Shown here piece by piece: positions 1 through 7,770 of a stretch of 64,000 bases of DNA. This DNA comes from Streptomyces umbrinus (GTDB taxonomy: Bacteria; Actinomycetota; Actinomycetes; Streptomycetales; Streptomycetaceae): assembly GCF_030817415.1 (NCBI RefSeq), contig NZ_JAUSZI010000002.1, positions 6,076,001 through 6,140,000 on the forward strand, in the 5' to 3' direction. Under the pieces are notes generated by a model. The model saw nothing but the letters and a program-made list of their open reading frames with translations. It had not been told where the DNA came from and did no database searches. Each line of letters opens with the position of its first letter. Position 1 is the first letter of the stretch. A program made the position numbers and the translations under genes.

Positions 1-2
1 AG

Positions 3-725
3 TTCGAGATCGCGGTGGAGACGTTCCGGGTCGAGGTGGAGAACTTCTCCCGGCTGCACCACCAGAAGCTCGGCCCGATGTACTCGCGGCTCGACGAGCT
101 GGACGCGCAGATCGCCGAGGCACGGGCCGCGAGCACCGGGGACCCGGAGGACGTGCGCAAGGCGCAGGAGGCACGGGCCCGCGTCATGCCGATGCCTGGG
201 ATCGAGGAGTTGTTCCACGACTGGCTCGACTCGGACGGGCTGTCCCCGGAGGCCTCGGCCATGCTGACCGAGCAGCCGGTGCGGCCGCCGCAGCGGGTCC
301 GGCCGAGCGACGAGGCCCGCAAGCTCTACCGGGAGCTGGTCCGCAAGGCGCACCCCGACCTGGCGCAGGACGACACGGAGCGCGCGCGGCGCGACGAGTT
401 CATCTCCCGGGTCAACGCGGCGTACAGCCGTGGGGACGAGCCCCTGCTCCGGGAGCTGTCCGAGGAATGGGCCGCGGGGCCTGTGGCCGAGGAGTGGCGC
501 CCGAGCCGCAGCGAGGAGCTCTACGCCCGTCTCGAATGGCTCGCCCAGCGCAAGGAACTGCTCGCCCTCGTGGCCCGTGACCTGGAGGAGAGCGCGATCG
601 GCGCGATGCTCAAGATCGCGCCGGACGACCCCGACCGGCTGCTGGAGGAGATCGCCGAGCAGCTGCTGGCGCAGGTCAGCGAACGGGAGGCCGAGCTGGC
701 GGGCCTGCTCGGCAGCGGGGCCTGA
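3..725 (+). CDS. J-domain-like protein, 5' end outside window
   Basis: The frame is open to the left edge, so the true start lies upstream; an in-frame GTG at 15 exists but residues before it read on smoothly. The N-terminal half is charged and helix-rich, probably coiled coil. A J-domain-like segment follows, with an HPD tripeptide at about residues 113-115 counted from the GTG, inside KLYRELVRKAHPDLAQDD. The HPD loop is what DnaJ-type co-chaperones use to stimulate DnaK, but here it sits mid-protein rather than N-terminal and there is no G/F or zinc region, so a role with Hsp70 is only inferred. No neighbour explains its function. Confidence 0.75.
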   Translation, partial: FEIAVETFRVEVENFSRLHHQKLGPMYSRLDELDAQIAEARAASTGDPEDVRKAQEARARVMPMPGIEELFHDWLDSDGLSPEASAMLTEQPVRPPQRVRPSDEARKLYRELVRKAHPDLAQDDTERARRDEFISRVNAAYSRGDEPLLRELSEEWAAGPVAEEWRPSRSEELYARLEWLAQRKELLALVARDLEESAIGAMLKIAPDDPDRLLEEIAEQLLAQVSEREAELAGLLGSGA

Positions 726-810
726 GGGCAGGTTTCCGGTGACGTCGGCCCTGGGAACCGCGGCCCCCGTCCGCGTACACCGGGGCGAGCTGCGGGATGG
801 CGCGGTCGGG

Positions 811-816
811 TAGCGT
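811..816 (+). promoter_or_regulatory. -10-like hexamer TAGCGT, leaderless pattern
   Basis: TAGCGT lies six bases before the ATG of the rhodanese gene at 823, and there is no Shine-Dalgarno sequence in between. This spacing fits transcription starting at or next to the start codon, as in leaderless mRNAs that are common in Streptomyces. No clear -35 box is visible. Confidence 0.4.
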
Positions 817-822
817 CGGGGC

Positions 823-1170
823 ATGAGTTTCGGAGCTGGTGTGCCCACGGTCGAGGTCTCGGATCTCGCGGACGGTGACTTCCTGCTGGACGTCCGGGAG
901 GACGACGAGTGGCAGGCGGGTCACGCCGAAGGGGCGCTGCACATTCCCATCAGTGACTTCGTCGCACGCTACGGCGAGCTGACCGAGGCGGCGCCGCAGG
1001 ACGGCAGGGTCCATGTGATCTGCCGCTCCGGGGGCCGTTCGGCACAGGTCGCGATGTACCTGGTCCAGCAGGGCATCGACGCGGTGAACGTCGACGGCGG
1101 CATGCAGGTCTGGGCGGCCGCGGGCCGTCCTGTTGTGAACGCGGAGGGACAGTCGGGATTCGTGCTCTAG
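823..1170 (+). CDS. Rhodanese-like domain protein
   Basis: This 115-residue protein is a single rhodanese domain. The active-site loop is CRSGGRS with the catalytic cysteine at residue 67, which in this family carries a persulfide during sulfur transfer. An N-terminal LLDVRE motif matches the conserved domain start. It is the usual size of stand-alone cytoplasmic rhodaneses (about 100-120 residues). The ATG at 823 has no ribosome binding site but a -10-like box six bases upstream. The gene is monocistronic and convergent with the acyl-CoA dehydrogenase. The natural sulfur donor and acceptor cannot be told from sequence. Confidence 0.9.
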   Translation: MSFGAGVPTVEVSDLADGDFLLDVREDDEWQAGHAEGALHIPISDFVARYGELTEAAPQDGRVHVICRSGGRSAQVAMYLVQQGIDAVNVDGGMQVWAAAGRPVVNAEGQSGFVL

Positions 1171-1227
1171 CCGACCCGGGCGGCCGGGGTTCCCGGCCGC
1201 CCGCCCGCCTGTTTCAAGGTTTCTCAC

Positions 1228-2364
1228 TCAGCCCAAGGGGTGCGCCGCCAGCAGGTCGCCCAGTGCCTCCTCGTGTGCCGCCGCCGGGCCGAGTGAGAGC
1301 TCCAGGTGCTTTGCCCAGGCGTGGTACCGGTGCAGGGGATAGTCGGTGTCCGCGCCGATGCCGCCGTGCAGATGCTGCGCGGTCTGCACGACACGGCGTA
1401 CGCCCTCGGAGGCCCAGATCTTGGCGACGGCGATGTCACCCGACGCGGGGAGCGCCCCGCCTGCCCCCGAGCTGATCCGCCACGCGGCCTGCCAGAGGGT
1501 CGCCTCCATCGCGCGCAGGTCGATGTAGCGGTCGGCGGCCTGCACGGCCACGGCCTGGAACGTGGCGACCGGGAACCCGAACTGCTCCCGTTTGCTGGTG
1601 TATTCGCTCGTCATCCCGAGCACTCCTTCGCCCAGCCCGAGCGCCAGCGCGCACGTCCCGGTGGCGAGCAGGTCACGCAGCGACTCCCAGGCCCCGTCGG
1701 CGTCGATGACGTCACGGGCGGGAACGCGTGCGGAATCCAGCCGGAGTTCGCCGAGCCGCTCGCCCGATGTCGAGAACTGCTCGGCGAGCAGCGCGCCTTC
1801 GTGGACGCGGGGGACCAGTGCGAGCACGGAGCGGCCGGAGTCGGTGCTCAGCGCGGGTACGAGGACGAAGTCCGCGTTCTGCGCCCAGGGGACGGCCGTC
1901 TGCATCCCGTCCAGCACCCACAGGTCGCCCTCCGGGCGCGCGGTCACGGCGAGTTCGGCGCCGTCGTGGCCGGTACGTCCGTTCGCGGCGACCGTCAGGA
2001 CCAGCTCACCGCGGCCGGCCCGGGCGAGCAGGTCCGCCTTCAACTCCTCGCCGCCGTACGTCTGCACGGTCACCGCGGCCGCGGTGCTCTCCAGCAACGG
2101 CACCCGCGCGAGCACCTTCGCGGACTCGCGCAGCACCAGGCAGAGCGCGACGGCGTCCAGGTCCGCGCCGCCGTGGCGGGCGTCGAGCAGCAGGCTCAGC
2201 AGGTCCGCGTCGGCCAGTTTCGCCCACAGGGCGCGGTCGAAGTCGTCCGCGACGGCACCGGCGGTGAGCGCGGGACTCTGCACCCCGTCCGGCGCGACCC
2301 CCGCGAACACCGCCCTCGCCGCCTCCACGGCCGCCTGCTGCTCCTCGGTGAAGGTGAAGTCCAC
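1228..2364 (-). CDS. Acyl-CoA dehydrogenase family protein
   Basis: A 378-residue flavoprotein of the acyl-CoA dehydrogenase superfamily, which oxidises acyl-CoA thioesters to the trans-2-enoyl form with FAD. The helical N-terminal domain, the central beta domain and the C-terminal helical bundle (SKREQFGFPVATFQAVA, then QHLHGGIGADTDYPLHRY) are all recognisable. Length is normal. The divergence from canonical fatty-acid enzymes resembles the alpha/beta-type dehydrogenases of steroid side-chain breakdown, which is suggestive only. Its promoter region holds a KstR-type palindrome 47 bp upstream of the start and a TetR-type palindrome about 110 bp upstream, the latter shared with the paa and bkd promoters. 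Confidence 0.9.
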   Translation of the reverse strand: MDFTFTEEQQAAVEAARAVFAGVAPDGVQSPALTAGAVADDFDRALWAKLADADLLSLLLDARHGGADLDAVALCLVLRESAKVLARVPLLESTAAAVTVQTYGGEELKADLLARAGRGELVLTVAANGRTGHDGAELAVTARPEGDLWVLDGMQTAVPWAQNADFVLVPALSTDSGRSVLALVPRVHEGALLAEQFSTSGERLGELRLDSARVPARDVIDADGAWESLRDLLATGTCALALGLGEGVLGMTSEYTSKREQFGFPVATFQAVAVQAADRYIDLRAMEATLWQAAWRISSGAGGALPASGDIAVAKIWASEGVRRVVQTAQHLHGGIGADTDYPLHRYHAWAKHLELSLGPAAAHEEALGDLLAAHPLG

Positions 2365-2410
2365 GACCTTGTCCTTCCGGCGGATCCGGTGATCTGGCGG
2401 AGCGTCAAGA

Positions 2411-2424
2411 TAGAACAGGTTCTA
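2411..2424. promoter_or_regulatory. KstR-type operator TAGAACAGGTTCTA
   Basis: This inverted repeat (TAGAAC, two-base spacer, GTTCTA) fits the 14-bp pattern TnnAACnnGTTnnA described for the actinobacterial sterol-catabolism repressor KstR at every fixed position. It sits 47 bp upstream of the acyl-CoA dehydrogenase start. Binding by KstR or another TetR-family protein is inferred. Confidence 0.5.
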
Positions 2425-2474
2425 CAAGAAGGGAACGGTGCGGGCGGGTCGGTCCTGCGGTCGCCGAAGGACTC

Positions 2475-2490
2475 CCGACCGATCGGTCGG
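2475..2490. promoter_or_regulatory. TetR-type operator, perfect 16-bp palindrome
   Basis: CCGACCGATCGGTCGG is a perfect palindrome in the divergent region between the acyl-CoA dehydrogenase and DUF5819 genes. Near-identical copies stand at 7702 and 10512 in front of the paaN/3-hydroxyacyl-CoA dehydrogenase genes and the first bkd operon. The TetR regulator at 9282 is the obvious candidate ligand. Confidence 0.6.
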
Positions 2491-2535
2491 TGTGTTCGAT
2501 TCGGGGAGAGGTGAGGGTCGTAAGGTGTCAACCGC

Positions 2536-2544
2536 TGTGGATAA
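2536..2544 (-). promoter_or_regulatory. DnaA-box-like sequence
   Basis: The minus strand reads TTATCCACA, the classical DnaA box. It stands alone, 46 bp from the TetR-type palindrome, and is not part of an origin cluster. Its role, if any, is unknown. Confidence 0.35.
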
Positions 2545-2661
2545 CCTCGTGGCCTCTGTGACCCATGGGACTGTGCTCGGCGGGCGGGCCTGAGTACCGT
2601 GCCGGTGCGACTGTCGCGGGACGGGCGACGGGAATCGGACAGACTTCGGGAACGGGGCGGA

Positions 2662-3585
2662 ATGGACGCGTACGACAAGGGCTCGAACGCCCGGCCCGTG
2701 CCGGGCGAGCCCGAGCCCGCGGCCGCCGTCCCCGACAGCCCCTCCGGCGAGGCTCCCGCCCGGATCCCCCAGCAGTACGGCGACCAGCGACGCGAGGACC
2801 AGCAATACGAGGACCAGCAACGCGAGGGTCAGCAATACGACGGCCGGTACGACGACGAGCAATACGACGACACAGCCCTCGCCGGTCCCCCGCTTCCCCC
2901 TCCCGCCGGCATCGCCGCCCTCTCCCTCCCGTACCAGATCGCCGCCGCGCTCGCGCTCGCTGTCGTCGCGGTCGCCGCCTGTGTGCACGTCGGCATGGTC
3001 TTCCTGCATGTCGCGCCGTCGAACACGGTCAGCAAGCAGCACGGGCAGGCGATCGACGAGTGGATCTACCCCGAGTTCGAGCAGAACTGGAAGCTCTTCG
3101 CGCCCAACCCGCTGCAGCAGAACATCGCGGTCCAGGTCCGGGCCGACGTACGGGCCACGGACGGTGAGATCAGGACGACCCGCTGGTACGACCTCTCCGC
3201 GCTGGACGGTGCCGCCATCGACGGCAATCTGCTGCCCAGCCACACCCAGCAGAACGAGCTGCGCCGAGCCTGGGACTTCTTCGTGGCGACCCACGACAAC
3301 GCGAACCGTCCGAACGGCCTGCGCGGCGCCCTCTCCGAGAAGTATCTGCGCCGCATCGTGGTCCTGCGTCTCGACCGCGAGCAGGCCGGTGGCCGGGGCG
3401 CGGTCGTCCAACAGGTCCAGGTCCGCTCCCGTACGACCAATGTGCCGCCTCCGAAGTGGAGCCAGGAGCAGGTGTCCGACAAGCCCATCGTCCGCGAGCT
3501 GCCCTGGTGGCCGGTCTCGGAGGCCGACCGGGCGGCCGGGACGCGGCCCGGAGAGTCGACGGGGACGGAGGCGAGCGCCCGATGA
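2662..3585 (+). CDS. DUF5819 family membrane-anchored protein
   Basis: The protein starts with a disordered region rich in Q, Y, D and E (short QQYxDQ-like repeats), followed by one hydrophobic segment at about residues 90-115 and an extracytoplasmic domain with FEQNWKLFAPNPLQQN, a signature I recognise from DUF5819. No catalytic function is known. ATG 2662 is chosen over a GTG at 2599 because GGAACGGGGCGGA precedes it. The stop overlaps the start of the HTTM gene by ATGA, so the two are translationally coupled. This pairing suggests a joint membrane function, possibly with the HTTM protein modifying or acting on an exported partner. Confidence 0.8.
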   Translation: MDAYDKGSNARPVPGEPEPAAAVPDSPSGEAPARIPQQYGDQRREDQQYEDQQREGQQYDGRYDDEQYDDTALAGPPLPPPAGIAALSLPYQIAAALALAVVAVAACVHVGMVFLHVAPSNTVSKQHGQAIDEWIYPEFEQNWKLFAPNPLQQNIAVQVRADVRATDGEIRTTRWYDLSALDGAAIDGNLLPSHTQQNELRRAWDFFVATHDNANRPNGLRGALSEKYLRRIVVLRLDREQAGGRGAVVQQVQVRSRTTNVPPPKWSQEQVSDKPIVRELPWWPVSEADRAAGTRPGESTGTEASAR

Positions 3586-5066
3586 GCGACCTCGGCCACG
3601 ACCCGACGGGCAACCACGACCCCAAGCCCGCCCCGCCGGGCAACCATGACCGCGGCCCCAGCCCGACGGGCGCCCCGACCGGCGCCCCGGCGAGCACCCC
3701 CGACCACCACCGGACGAGCGCCCCCGACCACCAGCAAGCGAGCAGCCTCGGCCGTGAGCGGACGCGCAGTCTCGGCCGTGAGCGGCTTGCCGGCCGGATA
3801 AGCCGGTTCGACCGCAGGCACCGCGTCGACCGGACCCTCGCGCACGCCATCACACGCGTCACCGGCGAGGCACTCGGCCCGTACCAGAGCGCCGTGATCC
3901 GCATAGGTTTCGCCGGGACCTGGCTGTTGTTCCTGCTGCGGGAGTTCCCGCACCGCGAGGAGCTGTACGGGCCCGACGGCCCCTGGAGCTGGGATCTCGC
4001 CCAGCAGCTCATCGCGAGCAACCACGCCTTCACGGCCCTGATGTGGGCCGACGGCCAGGTCTGGTCCGGGATCGTCTACGCGTTCGCCGCACTGTCGAGC
4101 CTTCTGCTGATGCTCGGCTGGCGCACCCGGACCATGTCCGTGCTCTTCATGGTCGGCGTGCTCTCCCTGCAGAACCGCAGCATCTTCATGGGGGACGGCG
4201 GCGACAACGTCATCCACCTCATGGCCGTCTACCTGGTGCTCACGCGCTGCGGTCAGGTCTGGTCGCTGGACGAGCGGCGGGAGCGCCGGGCCCGGGACGC
4301 ACGCGCGCGTGGAGCGTGGGTCGGCCCGGACAGGGCCGGTCCCGCCCTCTGGACGGCGCTCGGCCTCGTCCTGGCCGCCGCCACGCTCGCGGGGAAGATC
4401 GACGGCGGCATTCTCGGCGGCTGGCGGACGGTCTACTGGGGGCTGTGGGCCGTACAGGGCCTGTGGTGGCTGGCCGGCCGGTACGGCCGGAGCATCCAGC
4501 CCCGCATCCTCCTGGATGTGGTCGCCAACCTCGTCCACAACGCCGCCCTCTTCGTGATCATGGCCGAGGCGTGTCTGATCTACGCGACCGCCGGCTGGTA
4601 CAAGATCCAGGGCTCGCGCTGGCAGGACGGCACCGCCGTCTACTACCCCCTCCACCTGGACTACTTCTCCCCCTGGCCGGCGCTCTCCGATCTGCTGTCC
4701 GCGAGCGGCGCGCTGATGCTGCTGGTGACGTACGGGACGGTGATCGTGCAGGTCGCCTTCCCCTTCACGCTGTTCAACCGGCGGGTGAAGAACGTCCTGC
4801 TGGCCGCCATGATCACCGAGCACGCCGTGATCGCCGTCGTGCTGGGCCTGCCGTTCTTCTCGCTCGCGATGATCGCCGCCGACGCCGTGTTCCTGCCGAC
4901 GTCCTTCCTGCGCCGCGTGGGCGGATGGGCGGCACGCGCGCGTGGAGGGCTGTTCTCGCGTCTGGGCCGAACGCTTCGTACGGTCCCGCGGCCCCGCAAG
5001 AAGCCCGCGCGCACCCCGGAGACGGCCGAGACGGCCGAGCCTCCGCACGTAGGCTTCACCGCATGA
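3582..5066 (+). CDS. HTTM domain multi-pass membrane protein
   Basis: A 494-residue integral membrane protein with a polar, P- and H-rich N-terminal tail of about 90 residues and then multiple hydrophobic segments. Motifs such as FLLREFPHREELYGPDGPW and MGDGGDNVIHLMAVYL are typical of the HTTM domain, which is related to vitamin K-dependent gamma-carboxylase. Bacterial members are mostly of unknown activity. The start at 3582 gives an ATGA overlap with the upstream DUF5819 gene, and its own stop overlaps the methyltransferase start at 5063 in the same way. Enzyme activity is not demonstrated by the sequence. Confidence 0.85.
   Translation: MSDLGHDPTGNHDPKPAPPGNHDRGPSPTGAPTGAPASTPDHHRTSAPDHQQASSLGRERTRSLGRERLAGRISRFDRRHRVDRTLAHAITRVTGEALGPYQSAVIRIGFAGTWLLFLLREFPHREELYGPDGPWSWDLAQQLIASNHAFTALMWADGQVWSGIVYAFAALSSLLLMLGWRTRTMSVLFMVGVLSLQNRSIFMGDGGDNVIHLMAVYLVLTRCGQVWSLDERRERRARDARARGAWVGPDRAGPALWTALGLVLAAATLAGKIDGGILGGWRTVYWGLWAVQGLWWLAGRYGRSIQPRILLDVVANLVHNAALFVIMAEACLIYATAGWYKIQGSRWQDGTAVYYPLHLDYFSPWPALSDLLSASGALMLLVTYGTVIVQVAFPFTLFNRRVKNVLLAAMITEHAVIAVVLGLPFFSLAMIAADAVFLPTSFLRRVGGWAARARGGLFSRLGRTLRTVPRPRKKPARTPETAETAEPPHVGFTA
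5050..5055 (+). promoter_or_regulatory. -10-like hexamer TAGGCT before the SpoU gene
   Basis: TAGGCT ends seven bases before the ATG at 5063, inside the end of the HTTM gene. It may provide an internal promoter giving a leaderless SpoU transcript in addition to readthrough from the operon. Confidence 0.35.
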
Positions 5067-5839
5067 CGGACGAACCCCGCGACCTCGATGCCGTCGACCC
5101 CCACGACCCGGATCCCGTGAGTGCCTGGCGTCGGCTCGCCGGCACGTCCGTGCTGCTCGACGGCTTCCACGCCCTCAAGCACGCCGTGCGCTTCCAGGCC
5201 GAGATCCCGGTGGCGGTCACTGCTGATCGACAGGCCGCGCTCGCCCTCGCCGACGACCTGGCCCCGGACGTACGGGACACGCTGGACGCCCTCCTGACGG
5301 AGGTCCCGCAGGCCGCGTACGAAGCCCTCGTCCCGCGCCCGCACCCCACCGCCGTGGCAGCCCTGGCGGTACGTCCCGAGCGCGCCGCCAATCTGCGCCT
5401 GCTGGCCCGGACACCCCGCACCGCGCCGGTGGTCGTCCTCGACCAGCCGCGCAACCTCGGCAACGCGGGCGCGGTGATCCGGCTCGCGGCCGGTTTCGGC
5501 GCGACGGGGGTCGTCACGACCGGCACGCTCGATCCATGGCACCCCACGGTCGTGCGCGCCGGGGCGGGCCTGCACTTCGCCACGGCCGTCGAGCGGCTGA
5601 CCGTGGACGAGCTGCCCGCCGGGCCGGTGTTCGCCCTCGACCCCGAGGGCGAGGACATCCGGGCGCTGAAGCTCCCGGACGACGCGGTTCTCGCCTTCGG
5701 CTCCGAGCGCAGCGGGCTGTCCGGCGAACTGCGCGCCCGCACGGACCACTTGGTCTCGCTGCCGATGCGGCCCCAGGTCTCCAGCTACAACCTCGCCACG
5801 AGCGTGGCGATGGCGCTGTTCCACTGGAGTGCCTCGTAA
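5063..5839 (+). CDS. SpoU/TrmH-family RNA 2'-O-methyltransferase
   Basis: A 258-residue SPOUT enzyme that would transfer a methyl group from S-adenosylmethionine to a ribose 2'-hydroxyl of tRNA or rRNA. All three knot motifs are visible: motif 1 QPRNLGNAGAVIRLAAGFG with the catalytic-type N-x-G-x-x-R, motif 2 FGSERSGLS, and motif 3 LPMRPQVSSYNLATSVAMAL. The N-terminal part is a short substrate-binding domain. ATG 5063 overlaps the previous stop. The RNA target is not predictable; 23S rRNA G or tRNA position 18 are family possibilities. Confidence 0.9.
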   Translation: MTDEPRDLDAVDPHDPDPVSAWRRLAGTSVLLDGFHALKHAVRFQAEIPVAVTADRQAALALADDLAPDVRDTLDALLTEVPQAAYEALVPRPHPTAVAALAVRPERAANLRLLARTPRTAPVVVLDQPRNLGNAGAVIRLAAGFGATGVVTTGTLDPWHPTVVRAGAGLHFATAVERLTVDELPAGPVFALDPEGEDIRALKLPDDAVLAFGSERSGLSGELRARTDHLVSLPMRPQVSSYNLATSVAMALFHWSAS

Positions 5840-5857
5840 GCACGGGGCGCCCCATCA

Positions 5858-5884
5858 GGGGCGCGGGGAACTGCGCGACCAGCC
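5858..5884 (+). repeat. Intergenic palindromic repeat, family A, half copy
   Basis: The half-element GGGGCGCGGGGAACTGCGCG lies just downstream of the SpoU gene. Related copies are at 31227-31274 (complete hairpin), 42028-42054 and 52778-52802. All are intergenic and at 3' ends of genes, so they may act as terminators. Confidence 0.6.
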
Positions 5885-5930
5885 ACAATGGTCCGCAGTT
5901 GCAAGACGTCCCGCGCCCCCGGCCGAATTC

Positions 5931-7622
5931 TCACGCCTCCCGGCGAACCTCCACCACGCGGAACCGGTTGGCCACGAACGCCCCGTCGCACAGCGCGGCG
6001 TTCGCCGCCGGGTTGCCGCCCGACCCGTGGAAGTCCGAGAACGCCGCGGTCTGGTTGACGTAGACCCCGCCGGTCAGGTTGAGCGAGAGCTGGGCGCACT
6101 CCTCCAGACAGGCCTCCTGGACGGCCTCCTCGACCTCTTCCGAGGTCGTGTACGCGCCCACCGTCATCGCACCCTTGTTGGCGATGGTCCGCCGCAGCAG
6201 CGCCACGGCGTCCGCCGCCGAGTCGACCGCGACCGCGAAGGAGACAGGGCCGAAGCACTCGTTCATGAACGCCGCCTGGTCGTCCGGCTTGGCGGCGTCC
6301 AGTTTCACGATCACCGGGGTGCGCACGACCGCGTCAGGGAACTCGGGGTTGGCGATCTCCCGTGAGGCGAGGGCCACTTCGCCGAGACCGGCGGCCGCCT
6401 CCAGGCGGGCCTTCACGTCAGGGTTCACGATCGCGCCGAGCAGGCCGTTGGCCCGGGCGTCGTCCCCGAGGAGTCCGCCGACCGACTTCGCGAGGTCGGC
6501 GACCACCTCGTCGTACGACCGGGGGCCCTCCTCCGTACGGATGCCGTCGCGGGGGATGAGGAGGTTCTGCGGGGTCGTGCACATCTGGCCGCTGTAGAGG
6601 GACAAGGAGAAGGCGAGGTTCGACAGCATCCCCTTGTAGTTGTCGGTCGACTCCACGAGCACCGTGTTGACGCCGGCCTTCTCCGTGTAGACCTGCGCCT
6701 GGCGGGCGTTGGCCTCCAGCCAGTCGCCGAACGCCGTCGAACCCGTGTAGTCGATGATCCGGATCTCCGGGCGTGTCGCCAGGGTCTTGGCGATGCCCTC
6801 GCCCGCCCGCTCGGCGGCCAGCGCCACCAGGTTCGGGTCGAAGCCGGCCTCGGCGAGCACCTCGCGGGCCACCTGGACGGTGAGCGCGAGCGGCAGCACC
6901 GCGCGCGGGTGGGGCTTCACGAGCACCGCGTTGCCCGTGGCGAGGGACGCGAACAGGCCCGGGTAGCCGTTCCACGTCGGGAAGGTGTTGCAGCCGATCA
7001 CCAGCGCGACACCGCGCGGCACCGGCGTGAACCGCTTGGTCAGCGCGATCGGGTCGCGCTTGCCCTGGGGCTTCGTCCACTCGGCGTTGTCGGGGGTGCG
7101 GACCTGCTCCACGTACGCGTACGCCACCGCCTCCAGGCCGCGGTCCTGCGCGTGCGGGCCGCCCGCCTGGAACGCCATCATGAAGGCCTGGCCGCTGGTG
7201 TGCATGACCGCGTGCGCGAACTCGTGGGTGCGGTCGCTGATCCGCTTGAGGATCTCCAGGCACACCACCGCGCGCATCTCCGCGCCGGCGTCGCGCCACG
7301 CGCGCTGCCCCGCGCGCATGGCGGGCAGCAGGGTGTCGACGTCCGCGTGCGGGTACGTGACGCCCAGCTCGATTCCGTACGGCGAGACCTCGCCGCCCAC
7401 CCAGTCGTCGGTGCCGGGCTGGCCGAGGTCGAGACGGCCGCCCAGGAGGGCGTCGAAGGCGGCCTTGCCCGCCGCCATGTCCAGGCTGCCGTTCTCCCCG
7501 TACGCCTTGGGGTGTTCGGGGTGTGGCGACCAGTACGCGCGCGTGCGGATCGCTTCCAGCGCCTGGTCGAGGGTGGGCCGGTGCTGTTCGATCAGCTGGT
7601 GCGCGGTGAGTTCGGCGGCCAT
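5931..7622 (-). CDS. paaN: Phenylacetic acid degradation protein PaaN
   Basis: A 563-residue aldehyde dehydrogenase-fold protein with the N-terminal sequence and length of the PaaN group. The nucleophile region is SGQMCTTPQNL and the glutamate region VYTEKAGVNTVLVEST. Members are thought to oxidise a ring-opened semialdehyde-CoA intermediate of phenylacetyl-CoA or a similar ring-cleavage pathway. No paaABCDE epoxidase or paaK is in the window, so the full pathway must be elsewhere. It is divergent from the 3-hydroxyacyl-CoA dehydrogenase, and a TetR-type operator at 7702 lies 80 bp upstream of its start. The hydratase domain found in PaaZ is absent. Confidence 0.9.
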   Translation of the reverse strand: MAAELTAHQLIEQHRPTLDQALEAIRTRAYWSPHPEHPKAYGENGSLDMAAGKAAFDALLGGRLDLGQPGTDDWVGGEVSPYGIELGVTYPHADVDTLLPAMRAGQRAWRDAGAEMRAVVCLEILKRISDRTHEFAHAVMHTSGQAFMMAFQAGGPHAQDRGLEAVAYAYVEQVRTPDNAEWTKPQGKRDPIALTKRFTPVPRGVALVIGCNTFPTWNGYPGLFASLATGNAVLVKPHPRAVLPLALTVQVAREVLAEAGFDPNLVALAAERAGEGIAKTLATRPEIRIIDYTGSTAFGDWLEANARQAQVYTEKAGVNTVLVESTDNYKGMLSNLAFSLSLYSGQMCTTPQNLLIPRDGIRTEEGPRSYDEVVADLAKSVGGLLGDDARANGLLGAIVNPDVKARLEAAAGLGEVALASREIANPEFPDAVVRTPVIVKLDAAKPDDQAAFMNECFGPVSFAVAVDSAADAVALLRRTIANKGAMTVGAYTTSEEVEEAVQEACLEECAQLSLNLTGGVYVNQTAAFSDFHGSGGNPAANAALCDGAFVANRFRVVEVRREA

Positions 7623-7701
7623 GAGGGACCAACTCCTCGTCTCATGAGCTCTCCGTCGAGCTCACGACGTGGGCAGGAACGGGCGGACAGAGTTAGAGTA
7701 A

Positions 7702-7717
7702 CCGAACGATCGGTCGG
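7702..7717. promoter_or_regulatory. TetR-type operator between paaN and the paaH-like gene
   Basis: CCGAACGATCGGTCGG differs from a perfect palindrome by one base. It lies 80 bp upstream of paaN and 54 bp upstream of the 3-hydroxyacyl-CoA dehydrogenase, so one repressor could control both. The TetR gene is the second gene of the rightward operon, which is the usual layout for autoregulation. Confidence 0.65.
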
Positions 7718-7738
7718 GACAAGGGGGTCCGCTGAACC

Positions 7739-7747
7739 TGTGGACAA
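7739..7747 (-). promoter_or_regulatory. DnaA-box-like sequence
   Basis: The minus strand reads TTGTCCACA, the preferred Streptomyces DnaA box. It lies between the TetR-type operator and the start at 7771. Confidence 0.35.
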
Positions 7748-7770
7748 CCCCGTGCGGGAGGATCGCGAGC

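Noticed and set aside
3066..5048. Long open frame on the minus strand opposite the DUF5819 and HTTM genes
   Set aside because: Its product is a low-complexity string of G, R, E, Q and V typical of antisense frames in GC-rich DNA, with no domain; the plus-strand genes have clear families.
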